From contig NC_059285.1 of NCBI RefSeq assembly GCF_017591435.1, positions 26,834,769 through 26,898,768 on the forward strand: a DNA stretch of 64,000 nucleotides, written 5' to 3'. Shown here in pieces: positions 12,266-23,780 of this stretch. Each line of letters opens with the position of its first letter. Position 1 is the stretch's first letter. Below the pieces are notes generated by a model. The model was not told the DNA's origin. It was given only the letters and a program-made list of their open reading frames with translations, and searched no databases. Position numbers and translations under genes: made by a program. The DNA is from Portunus trituberculatus. Taxonomy: Eukaryota > Arthropoda > Malacostraca > Decapoda > Portunidae.

Positions 12266-12861
12266 GAAAGAATCAGAAAAGTGGCTACTGTCAGCTGTCT
12301 GAGACATATGTTTCAGTGATGAAAAAATTAGGTTTAGTAGAGAAGATTGGTTTTCTACAGATTGAAAAGTTGGGAGATTTTCATGACATTTAAGTTGATA
12401 CAAGAAGAGCAGTCCAACCTGAGGACGTTTTTATTAGCTTCCAAAAACTGGAGCACTGAGGCTAGTGTAGAAGTCACCATATTCAATTTAGAATTTTAAG
12501 TGAAGGGTGTTTGTAATAAATTGCATATAGTTTTCTGTGAAGTAGTAAAGTTGTCTTTAGAGGGCAAACAATGGCTACCCACCTTTGTGTTGCGAGACAT
12601 AATGGAAAATGTTCAGTGAAGTAACAGCTTGGTTAATGATGAGTTCACAGCATCCCCATGAACCAGTGTTTGTGACCTCCCTGTGTCAGATTAAGAGCAA
12701 ATTTGTGCATTATAAGAGTAATCTTATATTCTAGATTTACATTTTTATTTGTTTTTAGTTATTTTTTCATGCTATCTCATAAGTTTTACATTGTCTTTAT
12801 TGCAACCTCCTTTCTGTGATTTGATACTTGTTCTCTGTAACCGTTGTACAACTCCATGCAG
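12266..12861. other. Unannotated intron-like DNA
   Basis: AT-rich single-copy-looking sequence without a long ORF or recognisable repeat. The last 60 bp form a plausible 3' splice region ending CTCCATGCAG just before the putative exon. Confidence 0.5.
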
Positions 12862-13027
12862 GGCTGTTTGTGATCCAGGGTGTGTCCAGCTGCCGTGATG
12901 GGGATGGATACTGCATGCTTGGTGCCAACTGTTCCGTGGATGTGGATTTCCTTCCAGACGACAAAGGCGGCAACTGTGCAGGGCTGCGGGAGGCCTTTAC
13001 GCCGAAGATAGACTTCTCGTGCTGCAG
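12862..13027 (+). CDS. Putative host exon encoding a clip-like cysteine-rich module
   Basis: 166 bp, GC-rich against AT-rich surroundings, open in one frame and bounded by a good acceptor (CTCCATGCAG) and a donor-like CTGCAG/GTGTGT. It encodes about 55 residues: FVIQGVSSCRDGDGYCMLG, then ANCSVDVDFLPDDKGG, NCAGLREAF and DFSCC. The cysteine spacing C-x5-C-x5-C-x16-C-x14-CC, with an adjacent final pair, resembles clip or disulfide-knot modules of arthropod serine proteases and homologues, which act outside the cell in clotting and melanisation. The clip assignment is tentative. The first codon is split (2 nt in this exon) and the last codon has 2 nt here. LINE E starts at the very next base, so the donor may be supplied by the LINE tail or a GT tract. 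Confidence 0.5.
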
Positions 13028-13961
13028 GTGTGTATTTACCTAGTTGTATCTTACAGGGCTTGAGTGGGGCTTATAGTGACCTGTCTCCTTATCTACATTT
13101 ATCTAACTTTTCCTTAAATTTGTGCACACTTTCTGCTGCTAAAATCTCATCACATAATCCATTCCAGATGTCCACCATCCTATGTGTAAAGCTGAACTTC
13201 TTAATGTTCCTCAGACACTGACTTTTCATGATCTTGGAATGTCTCTTTGTTTGTCTATCTCCATCCTCCGTCAGTGTTACCAGGTCTTGTCTGTCTATTT
13301 CTCCCATACGGTTTATAAGCTTATACATCATTATTAGGTCCTCTCTTTACCGTCTATCCTTCAAAGTTGGTAATTCCATTTTTTCAGTCTTTCTTCATAG
13401 GGAAGATCCCTTATTTCTGGGATCATCTTTGTAGCAGTCTTTTGAATTCTTTCTTGATGTCTTTCTGCCTGTATAGTGACCATACCACTGTTGCATATTC
13501 CAGTCTAGGTCTCATCATAGTGGTTACTATCTTTTTCATTATACTCTTATCCATGTAATTGAACACCATCCTGATGTTAGTTACTGTCTTGTATGTTGAA
13601 GCAAATAGTCCATTTATGTGTCTTTCTGGAGTGAGGGTGTCTTGTATAATCACTCACAGGTCTTTTCCTTCACTTCTTTTTATTATAATCTCTTCTCCCC
13701 TTTTATGTTCCCTCTTAGGTGTTCTATTACTTTTACCTCTTTCCATTACATGGCATTTCCTGGTATTAAATTCTAATTTCCACTTTTGGTGCCAGTTCCA
13801 AATCTTGTCAATATCTTTTTGCAGTTCCATATAGTCACTGATTTTCCTTATTACTCTCAAAAGCTTCATATCATCTGCAAACAAATTTCTATAGTTACTC
13901 AAACCCTTTTGCATATCACTGACATATACTTGGAACATAATTTGTGCCAACATTGAACCCT
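13028..13961 (-). mobile_element. LINE E: 5'-truncated, RT C-terminal half only
   Basis: The minus-strand copy starts (3' end) with a single CAACTAGGTAAATA unit directly at the edge of the putative exon and ends in RT motif B (GSMLAQIMFQVYVSD) at 13960. ORF2 (13960-13089) keeps LFADDMKLLRVI (about 13880), MRPRLEYATVVWS (about 13510) and the C-terminal FKEKLDKCR. There are two frameshifts (about 13660, 13420). It is related to fragment J at 42 kb. The protein would be the reverse transcriptase of a CR1/Jockey-type element. Confidence 0.8.
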
Positions 13962-13967
13962 GTGTGT

Positions 13968-14242
13968 GTATTTACCTAGTTGTATTTACCTAGTTGTGTT
14001 TTACAGGAAAAGAGCTATGCTCATGCTGTCCTGTCTTCATACCTATAGTCAACCAGTTTAGCCTTAAGGTCATGAATATTCCTTGCTTGAACTACTGTTT
14101 CGTCCAACTTTTCCCATATTTCTATGCTTCTATTTGGAAAGCTACATTTCTTAATATCTCTTCTACACACAGTGTTTTTCAATTTCATGCTGTGTCCCCT
14201 TGTATTTCTTGAGTCCTACATTAATGGGTCTTCTTTCTCAAC
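13968..14242 (-). mobile_element. LINE F: 3'-end fragment
   Basis: About 275 bp on the minus strand with two CAACTAGGTAAATA units at the 3' end. It has the usual C-terminal ORF2 block (CSFPNRSIEIW-type, readable with mismatches) and then stops at the A-rich tail of G1. It is too short to place in a family. Confidence 0.7.
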
Positions 14243-15842
14243 TTTTTTTTTATGTAAGTAAGAGAGAGGGACAGCCAAGGGAAAAAAAAAAAAACACTTG
14301 GGTGCTGGTTCTCTAGAAGAAAGAAAAGCGTTAGCTAAAATTAGGGAGCAAATGTCTTGATACCTTCCTCTTGAAAGAAGACAAGTCGTAGGAGGTCGGG
14401 AATACAGGAGTAGGTAGGGAGTTCCAGAGTTTACCAGAGAAAGGTATGAATGATTGAGAGTACTGGTTAACTCTTGCATTAGAGAGATGGACAGAATAGG
14501 GATGAGAGGAAGAAGAAAGTCTTGTGTAGTGAGGCCACAGGAGGAGGGGAGGCATGCAGTTAGCAAGATCAGTAGAACAGTTACTATGAAAGTAGCGACA
14601 AAAGATAGAAAGAGATGCAACATTTTGGCGGTGGAAAGAGCCTGAAGACAGTCAGTCAGAGTAGGGGAGATGATGAGACAAAAAGCTTTAGATTTTACCC
14701 TGTCTAATAAAACTGTGGGAGTGGAAACCCCAAAAATGTGAAGAGTACTCTATACTGGAGCGGATAAGGCCCTTGTACAGAGTTAGAAGTTAGAGAGGTG
14801 AGAAAAACAGGCTGAAATGCCGCAGAACCTCTAACTTCATAGAAACTGTTTTAGAAAGAGATGAGATGTGAAGTTTCCAGTTAAGATTATGAGTAAAGGA
14901 CAGACCGAGGATATTCTGTGTGGAAGAGGGAGACAGTTGAGTGTCATAGAAGAACAGCGGATAGTTGTCTGGAAGGTTATGTCAAGTTGAAAGGACGTAG
15001 AAAGATGTAGGGTAGTATCATCAGTGTAGGACTGGATAGGGCGAGAAGTTTGGTTAAGAAGGCCATTAATGAATAATAGAAAGAGAGTGGGTGATAGGAC
15101 AAACCCTGAGGAACACCATTGTTAATAGATTTAGAAGAATAGTGGCTGTCTACCATGGCTGCAATAGAACGGTCGAAATGGAAACTTGAGATAAAGTTGG
15201 AGAGAGAAGGATAGAAATTATAGGAGAGCATTTTGGAAATGAAAGCTTTTTGCCACACTCTATCAAAATCTTTTCACCAAAATCTCTAAAAGTGGATGAC
15301 CAAGACTAGGTAAGGAAAGCCAGAAGATCACCAGTAGAGTGACCTTGACAGAAACCGTACTGGCGATCAGATAGAAGATTGTGAAGTGAGAGTTGTATAA
15401 GACACTTCCTATTGAGGATAGATTCAATAACTTTAGACAAGCAAGATATTAGAGCTATAGGACTGCAATTTGAGGGATTAGAATGGTCACTGTTTATAGG
15501 AACAGGCTGAATGTAGGCAAACTTCCAGGAAGAAGTAAAGGTAGAAGTAAATAGACATAGTTGAAAGAGGTTGGCCAGGCAAGATGCAGGCATGGAAAAA
15601 AAGTTTTTGAAAACAATAGGAGGTACCCCATCAGGTCCATAAGCCTTCTGAGGGTTTAGGCCAGTGAGGGCATGGAAAACATCATTACAAAGAACTTTGA
15701 TTGAAGACAAGAAATAGTCAGAGGGAAGAGGAGAGGGAGGGACAACCTCAGAATCATCCAAGGTGGAGTTTTTAGCAAAGGATTGAGAGAAGACTTCAGC
15801 TATAAAAAGACATGAGATGGCAGTGATGTCATCAGCATCAAA
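14243..15842 (-). mobile_element. LINE G1: fragment of a distinct non-LTR family
   Basis: Minus strand. The 3' end is A-rich (ACATAAAAAAAAA on the element strand) rather than the 14-bp repeat. It covers the RT and C-terminal region of ORF2 and is cut at FDADDITAI at the A2 tail. The same family occurs on the plus strand as G2 (about 58940-60965), G3 and G4. The clade was not resolved; Jockey-like is the closest impression. Confidence 0.75.
14331..15842 (-). pseudogene. G1 ORF2: reverse transcriptase (broken)
   Basis: Readable pieces are LTGLNPQKAYGPDGVPPIVF (about 15650), LISCLSKVIESILNRK (about 15450), SDRQYGFCQGHSTGDLLAF (about 15320), then after a frameshift NNGVPQGLSYHPL (about 15110) and the C-terminal SFIPFSGKLWNSLPTP block (about 14420). 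The YADD region (about 15030) is disrupted, so no active enzyme is expected. The order matches the better-preserved G2 copy. Confidence 0.75.
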
Positions 15843-15879
15843 TGTATTCACCTAGTTGTAATTTTACAGGGCCTGGGTA

Positions 15880-18668
15880 TCATACTCGTGTGGCCCCGTC
15901 TCCATATCTACACACATCCAACTTTCCTTTAGAACTATGCACACTCCTCGCTAACACCACCACCTCACTCAAACTATTCCACACCTCGACACATCTCTGT
16001 GGGAAACTATATTTCTTCACATCCTTCAAGCATATTCCCTTGGCTATCTTTTTACTATGCGATCTCATAGTTTGATTTAAATTTTCTTCTCAACATCATT
16101 TGCTCATTATCCACTTCATCCAAACCATTCAACAGTTTATAAACCTATATTAAATCCCCTCTTTTCTTTGTTCCAAGGTAAGCAAATTCATTTCTTTTAA
16201 TCTGTCCTCTTAGGTCATTTCTGCCAATTCCGGAACCATTTTTGTTGCCATTCTCTGCAATCTCTCCAACTTCCTTATATGCTTCTTTTTATAAGGGGAC
16301 CAAACCACCTCAGCATATTCCAATCTTGGTCTAATTACCGTACTAATTAATTTCTTCATCATATCTTTATCCATATAATGAAAGGCTAATCCAATATTTC
16401 TAATCAAATTATATGTTTCTCCAAACATCTTGTCAATATGAGCCTCAAACTGCCCATGGTCTTGTATTATCACTCCCAAATCCTTTTCCTTTTCCACCTT
16501 TTTCAACACTACTTCTTCACCCATCTTATATGACCCTCTTGGCCGTCTTCCACTCTTCCCCATCTCGATTACATGACTTTTGCTCAGATTAAATTCCATC
16601 TCCCACCTCTTCCTCCACTCCCAAATCCTATCCAGATCTGCCTGTAAAATTTCACAATCTTCTTCACTCTTCACACACCTACACAACTTTGCATCATCCA
16701 CAAACAAATTAATATAACTGTTTACTCCCTCTGGCATATCATTAATATAGACAAGGAAAAGTATTGGTGCCAGCACTGAACCTTGTGGGACTCCACTCTC
16801 CACCACCAACCAGTCCGAATTTGCATCTTTTATTACCGTTCTCATCTCCCTCCATCTCAAGTAGTTTTCCATCCACTTTAACACTTTTCCCTTCAGTCCT
16901 CCATAAATCTCTAATTTCCATAGCAGTCTCATGTGAGGTACCTTCTCAAAAGCTTTTTTTAAATCCAAATATCCACATTCCATCCATTCCTCTCTCTCTT
17001 GTAATAAAAGCTCAGTAGATTTGGTACACATGATCTCCCTTTCCTGAAGCCAAATTGATGATCCGATAATAACTTATGATCCTCCAGGAACCATATCCAA
17101 TATTTCTTTATCAACCTCTCACAGATCTTACTGACCACACTTGTTAAAGACACAGGTCTATAGTTAAGAGGCTCTTCTTTACTGCCTCCCTTATGAATGG
17201 GCACCACTTCAGCTCTTTTCCACTCTATCGGTACTTCCGTGGTTTCTAATGAGCACCTTACAATATCATATAATGGATCTATCAATTCTTCTCTACATTG
17301 CTTCAATAATTTTCCTAAAACTTCATGTGGTTCCATCGCTTTATCATCTTTAAGTTCCTCCAACATTTTATATAACTCCTTTTTAGGTATCTTAATGTCA
17401 TCCATGTGCACATTTCCTTCTACATTCTGAGGCTTTACAAACATTGTTTCTTTAGTAAATACTTGTTGAAACCTATTATTTAGCAATTCTGCAATATTCT
17501 TAGGGTCATCTACTATCCCTTGCTCTCCTTTTAATCTTTCAATGGACTCTCTCTTTTTAAGTTTACCATTTATGAACCTGTAAAACAATTTTGGATGTTC
17601 CTTACTCTTGTCTACAATATCTTTTCAAATTTTCTTTCTTCCTCCTCCTTTCCTTCACATACTCATTTCTCGCCACTCTATAATTCTCCTTATTTAGTAT
17701 ATTCCTGCTCTTTTTCCATCTTTTCCAAGCCACATCTCTCTTTTCTTTAGCCTTAACACAAGTTGCATTAAACCAATCCTTTCTTCCTTCCTCTCTTGGT
17801 TTATACTTTGGTACAAATTTCATAACTCCTTTATAATATTTCATAAAAATCTCTTTTTTTTTTTTTGCACTTCTCTGATTTGTAACATCTCCCAATCTAA
17901 TGTTCTAAAATAATTTTTCAAATTTTCTGTGTCCATCTTTCTATAATTCAATCTACCACTCCTCTATGACTCATCTCTCCTTCGCTGTGTTATTGCCATC
18001 TGCATTTCCATAACCACATGATCACTCTTCCCCAATGGACATTTATATTGTATATCCCCATATAGGTACACTTCTCGTGTTAACACCAAATCCAGTCTAG
18101 TCGGTCCATCGTCTCCTCTATATCTAGTATTTTCTTTCACCCTCTGTTCCATCATATTTTCCATCATTAGATTAAGGAATCTCTCTCCCCATGCTTCCTC
18201 TCCAACACCACTTACTAGATTTTCCCAATCCACTTATTTATAATTAAAATCTCCTTCTAATATCACCTTTCTTTTTCCAGTTAATACACTTTCCAAACTC
18301 TGTAAAGTATCCTTGATCATATTGTCGTATTCCCTTAATGTCCAAGAATTTGTTTTAGGAGGTACATAGGTCACCATGATTATTAATTCTTTTCCATCAC
18401 TTTTTAACCTTATGCTTATCACTTCTGCGTTGTTCTTCCCATACCAAACCTTATCCACATTTATCTCCTTCTTCGTCATAATCATAACTCCTCCTCCACC
18501 TTTACCCTCTCTATCCTTTCTCCATATATTATATTTATTATCCAAATTTACCTTTGTTTTTTCATGTAATTTTGTTTCAGTCAAACACACTGTATCAGGC
18601 TTCTCCACCATCACATAGTCTTGCAATTCTAATCTACTTGACAGTATCCCATCTATATTAGTATACAT
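15880..18668 (-). pseudogene. A2 ORF2: endonuclease + reverse transcriptase (broken)
   Basis: Starts with MYTNIDGILSSRLELQDY at the TAATG (18670-18666). Endonuclease: VCLTETKLHEKTK, VTYVPPKTNSWTLREY, GDFNYK (normally GDFNCK), then LGKSDHVVMEMQ after a frameshift at 18234. RT: NYRPVSLTSVVSKICE (about 17155), QFGFRKGRSC (about 17055), then an open 17031-16210 segment with LDLKKAFEKVPHMRLLWK, SGVPQGSVLAPILFLVYIND, LFVDDAKLCR and IRPRLEYAEVVWSP. A small deletion near 17000-17030 removes part of the region before motif A. Frameshifts near 18234, 17960, 17600 and 16970. The catalytic FVDD is present. Confidence 0.85.
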
Positions 18669-19708
18669 TACGGTCCACCCACTGCTCCTCTAGGGGTTCC
18701 TCCATTCCTTCTTTCCACATACCATTTTCTGACTCTCTCCTATAACTCTCCATAAAAACTTTCTTTTTCCTCTTCAGACCGTTCATCATTTTTCCTTCTC
18801 GCCTCTTCCAACAATTCCTTATATCTTCTCCTCTCTTCCTCATTTCTATTTTTTCTTACATACACCTCTTTACAACCTTCTACCACTCTTAATTTTGATG
18901 TTCTATATAAAATGTCCTCCGCAGATTGTTGTGACTTCAGTATTACTTTAATCGATCTCCTTACTCCCTCCTTATACGGACCCAGTCTATGGATCTCTTC
19001 CACTTCTTCTTGTAGGTCTTTTTTTTCATCATCATTTAGATTTTTAAACAGATCTCTTACCGTTTTTAATTCTTCTTTAATTCTCTTAGGCTTGTATGTT
19101 ATATTTAGTTCTTTCATTCAAAATATTAACACACTCTTCTTCTTTTCTGCTATTTTTCTTGTCAATGTTTCCTTATTCTTCAAAACATTAACCAGTTCCT
19201 TAGACCTTTCTTTTTTGTCTTCATTCAACTGATCTTTAATTATTTCTTGTAATCCAGCTATCTCAGCTTCCCTCGACTCAGTCCATTGTGTTTTCTTCAG
19301 TTCCCACTCCCTTTTAAACCTTTCACTTTGCTCACTGATCAATTCCTTAAAGTCATCTTTCTCCTTTACGACTTTCTCCGTTTTCTCCTCCAACCGTCTC
19401 TTATATTTTTCAACCTCCACTCTCAAGTGTGCATTCTCATCCACCAATCGTTTTTCATTTTCCTCCAGTCTCTTGACTCTTTCCTTCAAAGCCTTGCAGA
19501 ATTCTCTATCCTGCTCCTCCTCACTCCTCTGAACTTTTAATTCCTTCACCAACTCCTCAAATTTCTTTTCTAGCATTACCAATCTTCCTTGCATTGTTGC
19601 CCCTGTTGAAGATGGACTCATATTTTGTATGGCCACTTTTGGTTTTGCTCCCTGGGCCTCATCGGCATATTTTGAATTTGGTAACTTATTTCATACTGGT
19701 CTATCCAT
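18668..19708 (-). pseudogene. A2 ORF1: coiled coil + RRM-like (premature stop)
   Basis: The homologue of the A1 start codon is at 19708, but codon 6 is TGA where A1 has AGA, so translation would have to begin at a later Met (for example 19636). From there the coiled coil and the start of the RRM are open to 19118 (172 residues), then 19117-18740 carries RSIKVILKSQQSAEDILY and NRNEEERRRYKELLEEA in a shifted frame. The protein binds element RNA in related LINEs. Confidence 0.75.
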
Positions 19709-20063
19709 TTAATTTCAATCTTCCTGGGAGCGTGTGGGTGTGTGGTGGTGTGCACTGGCAGTCAAGCCTGGTAGCTTTGTGTGTGTGGTGGGATGCGTTG
19801 GTGGCTGTTTATGGCTGGCCTTTGTGGTTTCTGCGCTGTCGTTTGGAGTGCGGAGGTTCCAACACCTCCGATCACTCTTATGTACACGCCACCAGGCTAC
19901 GTTCACTCTGTACACTTGTTCACTCGCTCTGGTTCCCCTTTTGTACTAGTGACGGTTCTCACTCCAAGCACATTGTTTAGGGTGTGGAGTGTTAGGTAGA
20001 CGGTACTCTGAGCAAGGAGGCATGTCCACTCTTCGCGGAGCTCGGAGTGTGTGTGTGTGTGTG

Positions 20064-20863
20064 TATTCACCTAGTTGTATTCACCTAGTTGTAATTTTAC
20101 AAGGCCTGGGTATCATACTCGTGTGGCCCCGTCTCCATATCTACACACATCCAACTTTCCTTTAAAAACTGCACACTCCTCGCTGACACCACCTCCTCAC
20201 TCAAACCATTCCACACCTCCACACATCTTTGTGGGAAACTATATTTTTTCACATCCTTCAAGCATATTCCCTTGGCTATCTTTTTACTATGCGATCTTGT
20301 AGTTCTACTTAAGTTTTCCTCTCTCAACATCATTTGCTCATTATCCACTTCATCCAGTCCACTCAACAGTTTATAAACATGTATTAAATCTCCTCTTTCT
20401 CTTCTTTGTTCCAAGGTAGGCAAATTAATTTCTTTTAATCTCTCCTCATAGGTCATTTCTGCCAATTCCAGAACCATTTTTGTTGCCATTCTCTGCAATC
20501 TCTCCAACTTCCTTATATGCTTCTTTTTATAAGGGGACCAAACCACTCCAGCATATTCCAATCTTGGTCTAATTACCATACTAATTAATTTCTTCATCAT
20601 ATCTTTATCCATATAATGGAAGGCTAATCCAATATTTTTTATCAAATTATACGTTTCTCCAAACATCTTATCAATATGAGCCTCAAACTGCCCATGGTCT
20701 TGTATTATCACTCCCAAATCCTTTTCCTTTTCCACCTTTTCAACACTACTTCTTCACCCATCTTATATGACCCTCTTGGCCGTCTTCCACTCTTTCCCAT
20801 CTCCATCACATGACTCTTGCTCAGATTAAATTCCATTTGCCACCTCTTGCTCCACTCCCAAAT

Positions 20864-20865
<2 letters not shown>
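20064..20865 (-). mobile_element. LINE A3: 5'-truncated family A copy
   Basis: About 800 bp on the minus strand with two CAACTAGGTGAATA units. The ORF2 C-terminal segment (20735-20097) is open over 212 residues, with KEKDLGVIIQDHGQFEAHI, MVIRPRLEYAGVVWSPYKK and YSFPQRCVEVWN. It ends near MEFNLSKSH at a 65-bp TG tract. It shares diagnostic substitutions with A4 (for example ATGGAAGGC and CCACCTCCTCACTCAAACC) that A1 and A2 lack, so A3 and A4 are close relatives as well as neighbours. Confidence 0.85.

Positions 20866-20930
<65 letters not shown>
20866..20930. repeat. (TG)n joint between LINEs A3 and A4
   Basis: About 32 uninterrupted TG units separate the truncated 5' end of A3 from the 14-bp tail units of A4. 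Confidence 0.95.
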
Positions 20931-20932
<2 letters not shown>

Positions 20933-20978
20933 TCACCTAGTTGTATTCACCTAGTTGTAATTTTACAGGGCCTGGGTA

Positions 20979-23780
20979 TCATACTCGTGTGGCCCGTCTC
21001 CATATCTACACACATCCAACTTTCCTTTAAAACTATGCACACTCCTTGCTGACACCACCTCCTCACTCAAACCATTCCACACCTCCACACATCTTTGTGG
21101 AAACTATATTTTTCACATCCTTCAAGCATATTCCCTTGGCTATCTTTTTACTATGCGATCTTGTAGTTCTACTTAAGTTTTCCTCTCTCAACATCATTTG
21201 CTCATTATCCACTTCATCCAGTCCATTCAACAGTTTATAAACCTGTATTAAATCTCCTCTTTCTCTTCTTTGTTCCAAGGTAGGCAAATTCATTTCTTTT
21301 AATCTCTCCTCATAGGTCATTTCTGCCAATTCCGGAACCATTTTGTTGCCATTCTCTGCAATCTCTCCAACTTCCTTATATGCTTCTTTTTATAAGGGGA
21401 CCAAACCACTCCAGCATATTCCAATCTTGGTCTAATTACCATACTAATTAATTTCTTCATCATATCTTTATCCATATAATGGAAGGCTAATCCAATATTT
21501 TTATCAAATTATACGTTTCTCCAAACATCTTATCAATATGAGCCTCAAACTGCCCATGGTCTTGTATTATCACTCCCAAATCCTTTTCCTTTTCCACCTT
21601 TTTCAACACTACTTCTTCACCCATCTTATATGACCCTCTTGGCCGTCTTCCACTCTTTCCCATCTCCATCACATGACTTTTGCTCAGATTAAATTCCATT
21701 TGCCACCTCTTGCTCCACTCCCAAATCTTATCCAGGTCTGCCTGTAAAATTTCACAATCTTCTTCACTCTTCACACACCTACACAACTTCGCATCATCCG
21801 CAAACAAATTAATATAACTGTTTACTCCTCTGGCATGTCATTTATATATACCAGGAAAAGTATTGGTGCCAGCACTGAGCCTTGTGGGACTCCACTCTCC
21901 ACCACCAACCAGTCCGACCTTGCATCCCTTATTACCGTTCTCATCTCCCTCCATCTCAAGTAGTTTTCCATCCACTTTAACACTTTTCCTTTCAGTCCTC
22001 CATAAATCTCTACTTTCCATAACAGTCTCTCGTGAGGTACCTTGTCAAAAGCTTTCTTTAAATCCAAATATACACAGTCCATCCATCCCCTCTCTCCTGT
22101 ATTTTGTCAACCACTCTTGAATAAAAGCTCAGTAGATTTGTTACACATGACCTCCCTTTCCTGAAGCCAAATTGATGATCCGATAATAACTTATGATCCT
22201 CCAGGAACCGTATCCAATATTTCTTTATCACCCTCTCACAAATCTTACCGACCACACTTGTTAGAGACACAGGTCTATAGTTAAGAGGCTCTTCCTTACT
22301 GCCTCCCTTATAAATGGGCACCACTTCAGCTCTCTTCCACTCTACTGGTACTTCCCTGTTTCTAATGAACACCTTATAATATCATATAATGGATCAATCA
22401 ATTCTTCTCTACACTCCTTCAATAATTTTCCTGAAACTTCATCTGGTCCCATCGCTTTATCATCTTTAAGTTCCTCCAACATTTTATATAACTCCTTTTA
22501 GGTATCTTAATGTCCTCCATGTGCACATTTCCTTGTACATTCTGTGGCTTTACAAACATTGTTTCTTCAGTAAATACTTGCTGAAACCTATTATTTAGCA
22601 ATTCCGCTATATTCTTAGGGTCATCTACTATCCCTTGCTCTCCTTTTAATCTTTCAATGGACTCTCTCTTTTAAGTTTACCATTTATGAACCTGTAAAAC
22701 AATTTTGGATGTTCCTTACTCTTGTCTACAATATCTTTTTCAAATTTTCTTTCTTCCTCCTCCTTACCCTCACATACTCATTTCTTGCCACTCTATAATT
22801 CTCCTTATTTAGTATATTCCTGCTCTTTTCCATCTTTTCCAAGCCACATCTCTCTTTTCCTTAGCCTTAACACAAGTTGCATTAAACCAATCCTTTCTTC
22901 CTTCCTCTCTTGGTTTATACTTTGGTACAAATTTCATAACTCCTTCTTTATAATATTTCATAAAAATCTCATATTTCTTTTGCACTTCTCTGATTTGTAA
23001 CATCTCCTCCCAATCTAATTTTCTGAAATAATTTTTCAAACTTTCTGTGTCCATCTTTCTATAATTCAATCTACCACTCCTGTATGTCTCGTCCTTCCTT
23101 CGCTGTGTTGTTGCTATCTGCATTTCCATAACCACATGATCACTCTTTCCCAAAGGACACTTGTATTGTATATCTCCACATAGGTACACTTCTCTTGTTA
23201 ACACCAAATCCAGTCTAGCCAGTTCATCTCCTCTATATCTAGTATTTTCCTTCACCCTCTGTTCCATCATATTTTCCATCATTAGATTAAGAAATCTCTC
23301 TCCCCATGCTTCCTCTCCAACACCACTTACTAGATTTTCCCAATCCACCTCCTTACAATTAAAATCTCCTACTAGTATCACCTTTCTTTTTCCAGATAAT
23401 ACACTTTCCAAACTCTGCAAAGTATCCTTGATCATATTGTCGTATTCCCTTAATGTCCAAGAATTTGTTTTAGGAGGTACATAGGTCACCATGATTATTA
23501 ATTCTTTTCCATCACTTTTTATCCTTATGCTTATCACTTCTGCGTTGTTCTTCCCATACCAAACCTTATCCACATTTAATTCTTTCTTCGTCATAATCAT
23601 AACTCCTCCTCCACCTTTACTCTCTATCCTTTTCCATATATTATATTTATTATCCAAATTTATCTTTGTTTTTTCATGCAATTTTGTCTCAGTCAAACAC
23701 ACTATATCAGGCTTCTCCACTATCATATAGTCTTGCAATTCCAATCTACTTGACAGTATCCCATCTATATTAGTATACGT
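20979..23780 (-). pseudogene. A4 ORF2: endonuclease + reverse transcriptase (broken)
   Basis: The whole endonuclease lies in one open segment (23870-22809): TNIDGILSSRLELQDYM, CLTETKLHEKTKINL, GGGGVMIMTKKEL, VTYVPPKTNSWTLREYDN, GDFNCKEVDWENLVSGVGEE and LGKSDHVVMEMQ. The ORF2 start is ACG instead of ATG (TAACG at 23782-23778). RT: YRPVSLTSVVGKICERVIKK, DHQFGFRKGRSCVTNLL, YLDLKKAFDKVPHERLLWK, SGVPQGSVLAPILFLVYIND, then LFADDAKLCR after a 1-nt change near 21810. Frameshifts near 22809, 22680, 22490, 22370, 22080, 21820, 21490 and 21340 sit largely in short homopolymers. Confidence 0.85.

Larger units (their letters stand above)
15843..20047 (-). mobile_element. LINE A2: near full-length family A copy
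   Basis: About 4.2 kb on the minus strand with the same layout as A1: leader (20047-19709), ORF1 (19708-18668), ORF2 (18668-15880) and one 14-bp tail unit (CAACTAGGTGAATA). Its 5' end coincides with that of A1. A TG repeat (20048-20063) follows, then the tail of A3. ORF2 RT is open over 273 residues, the longest RT segment of family A here. Confidence 0.85.
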
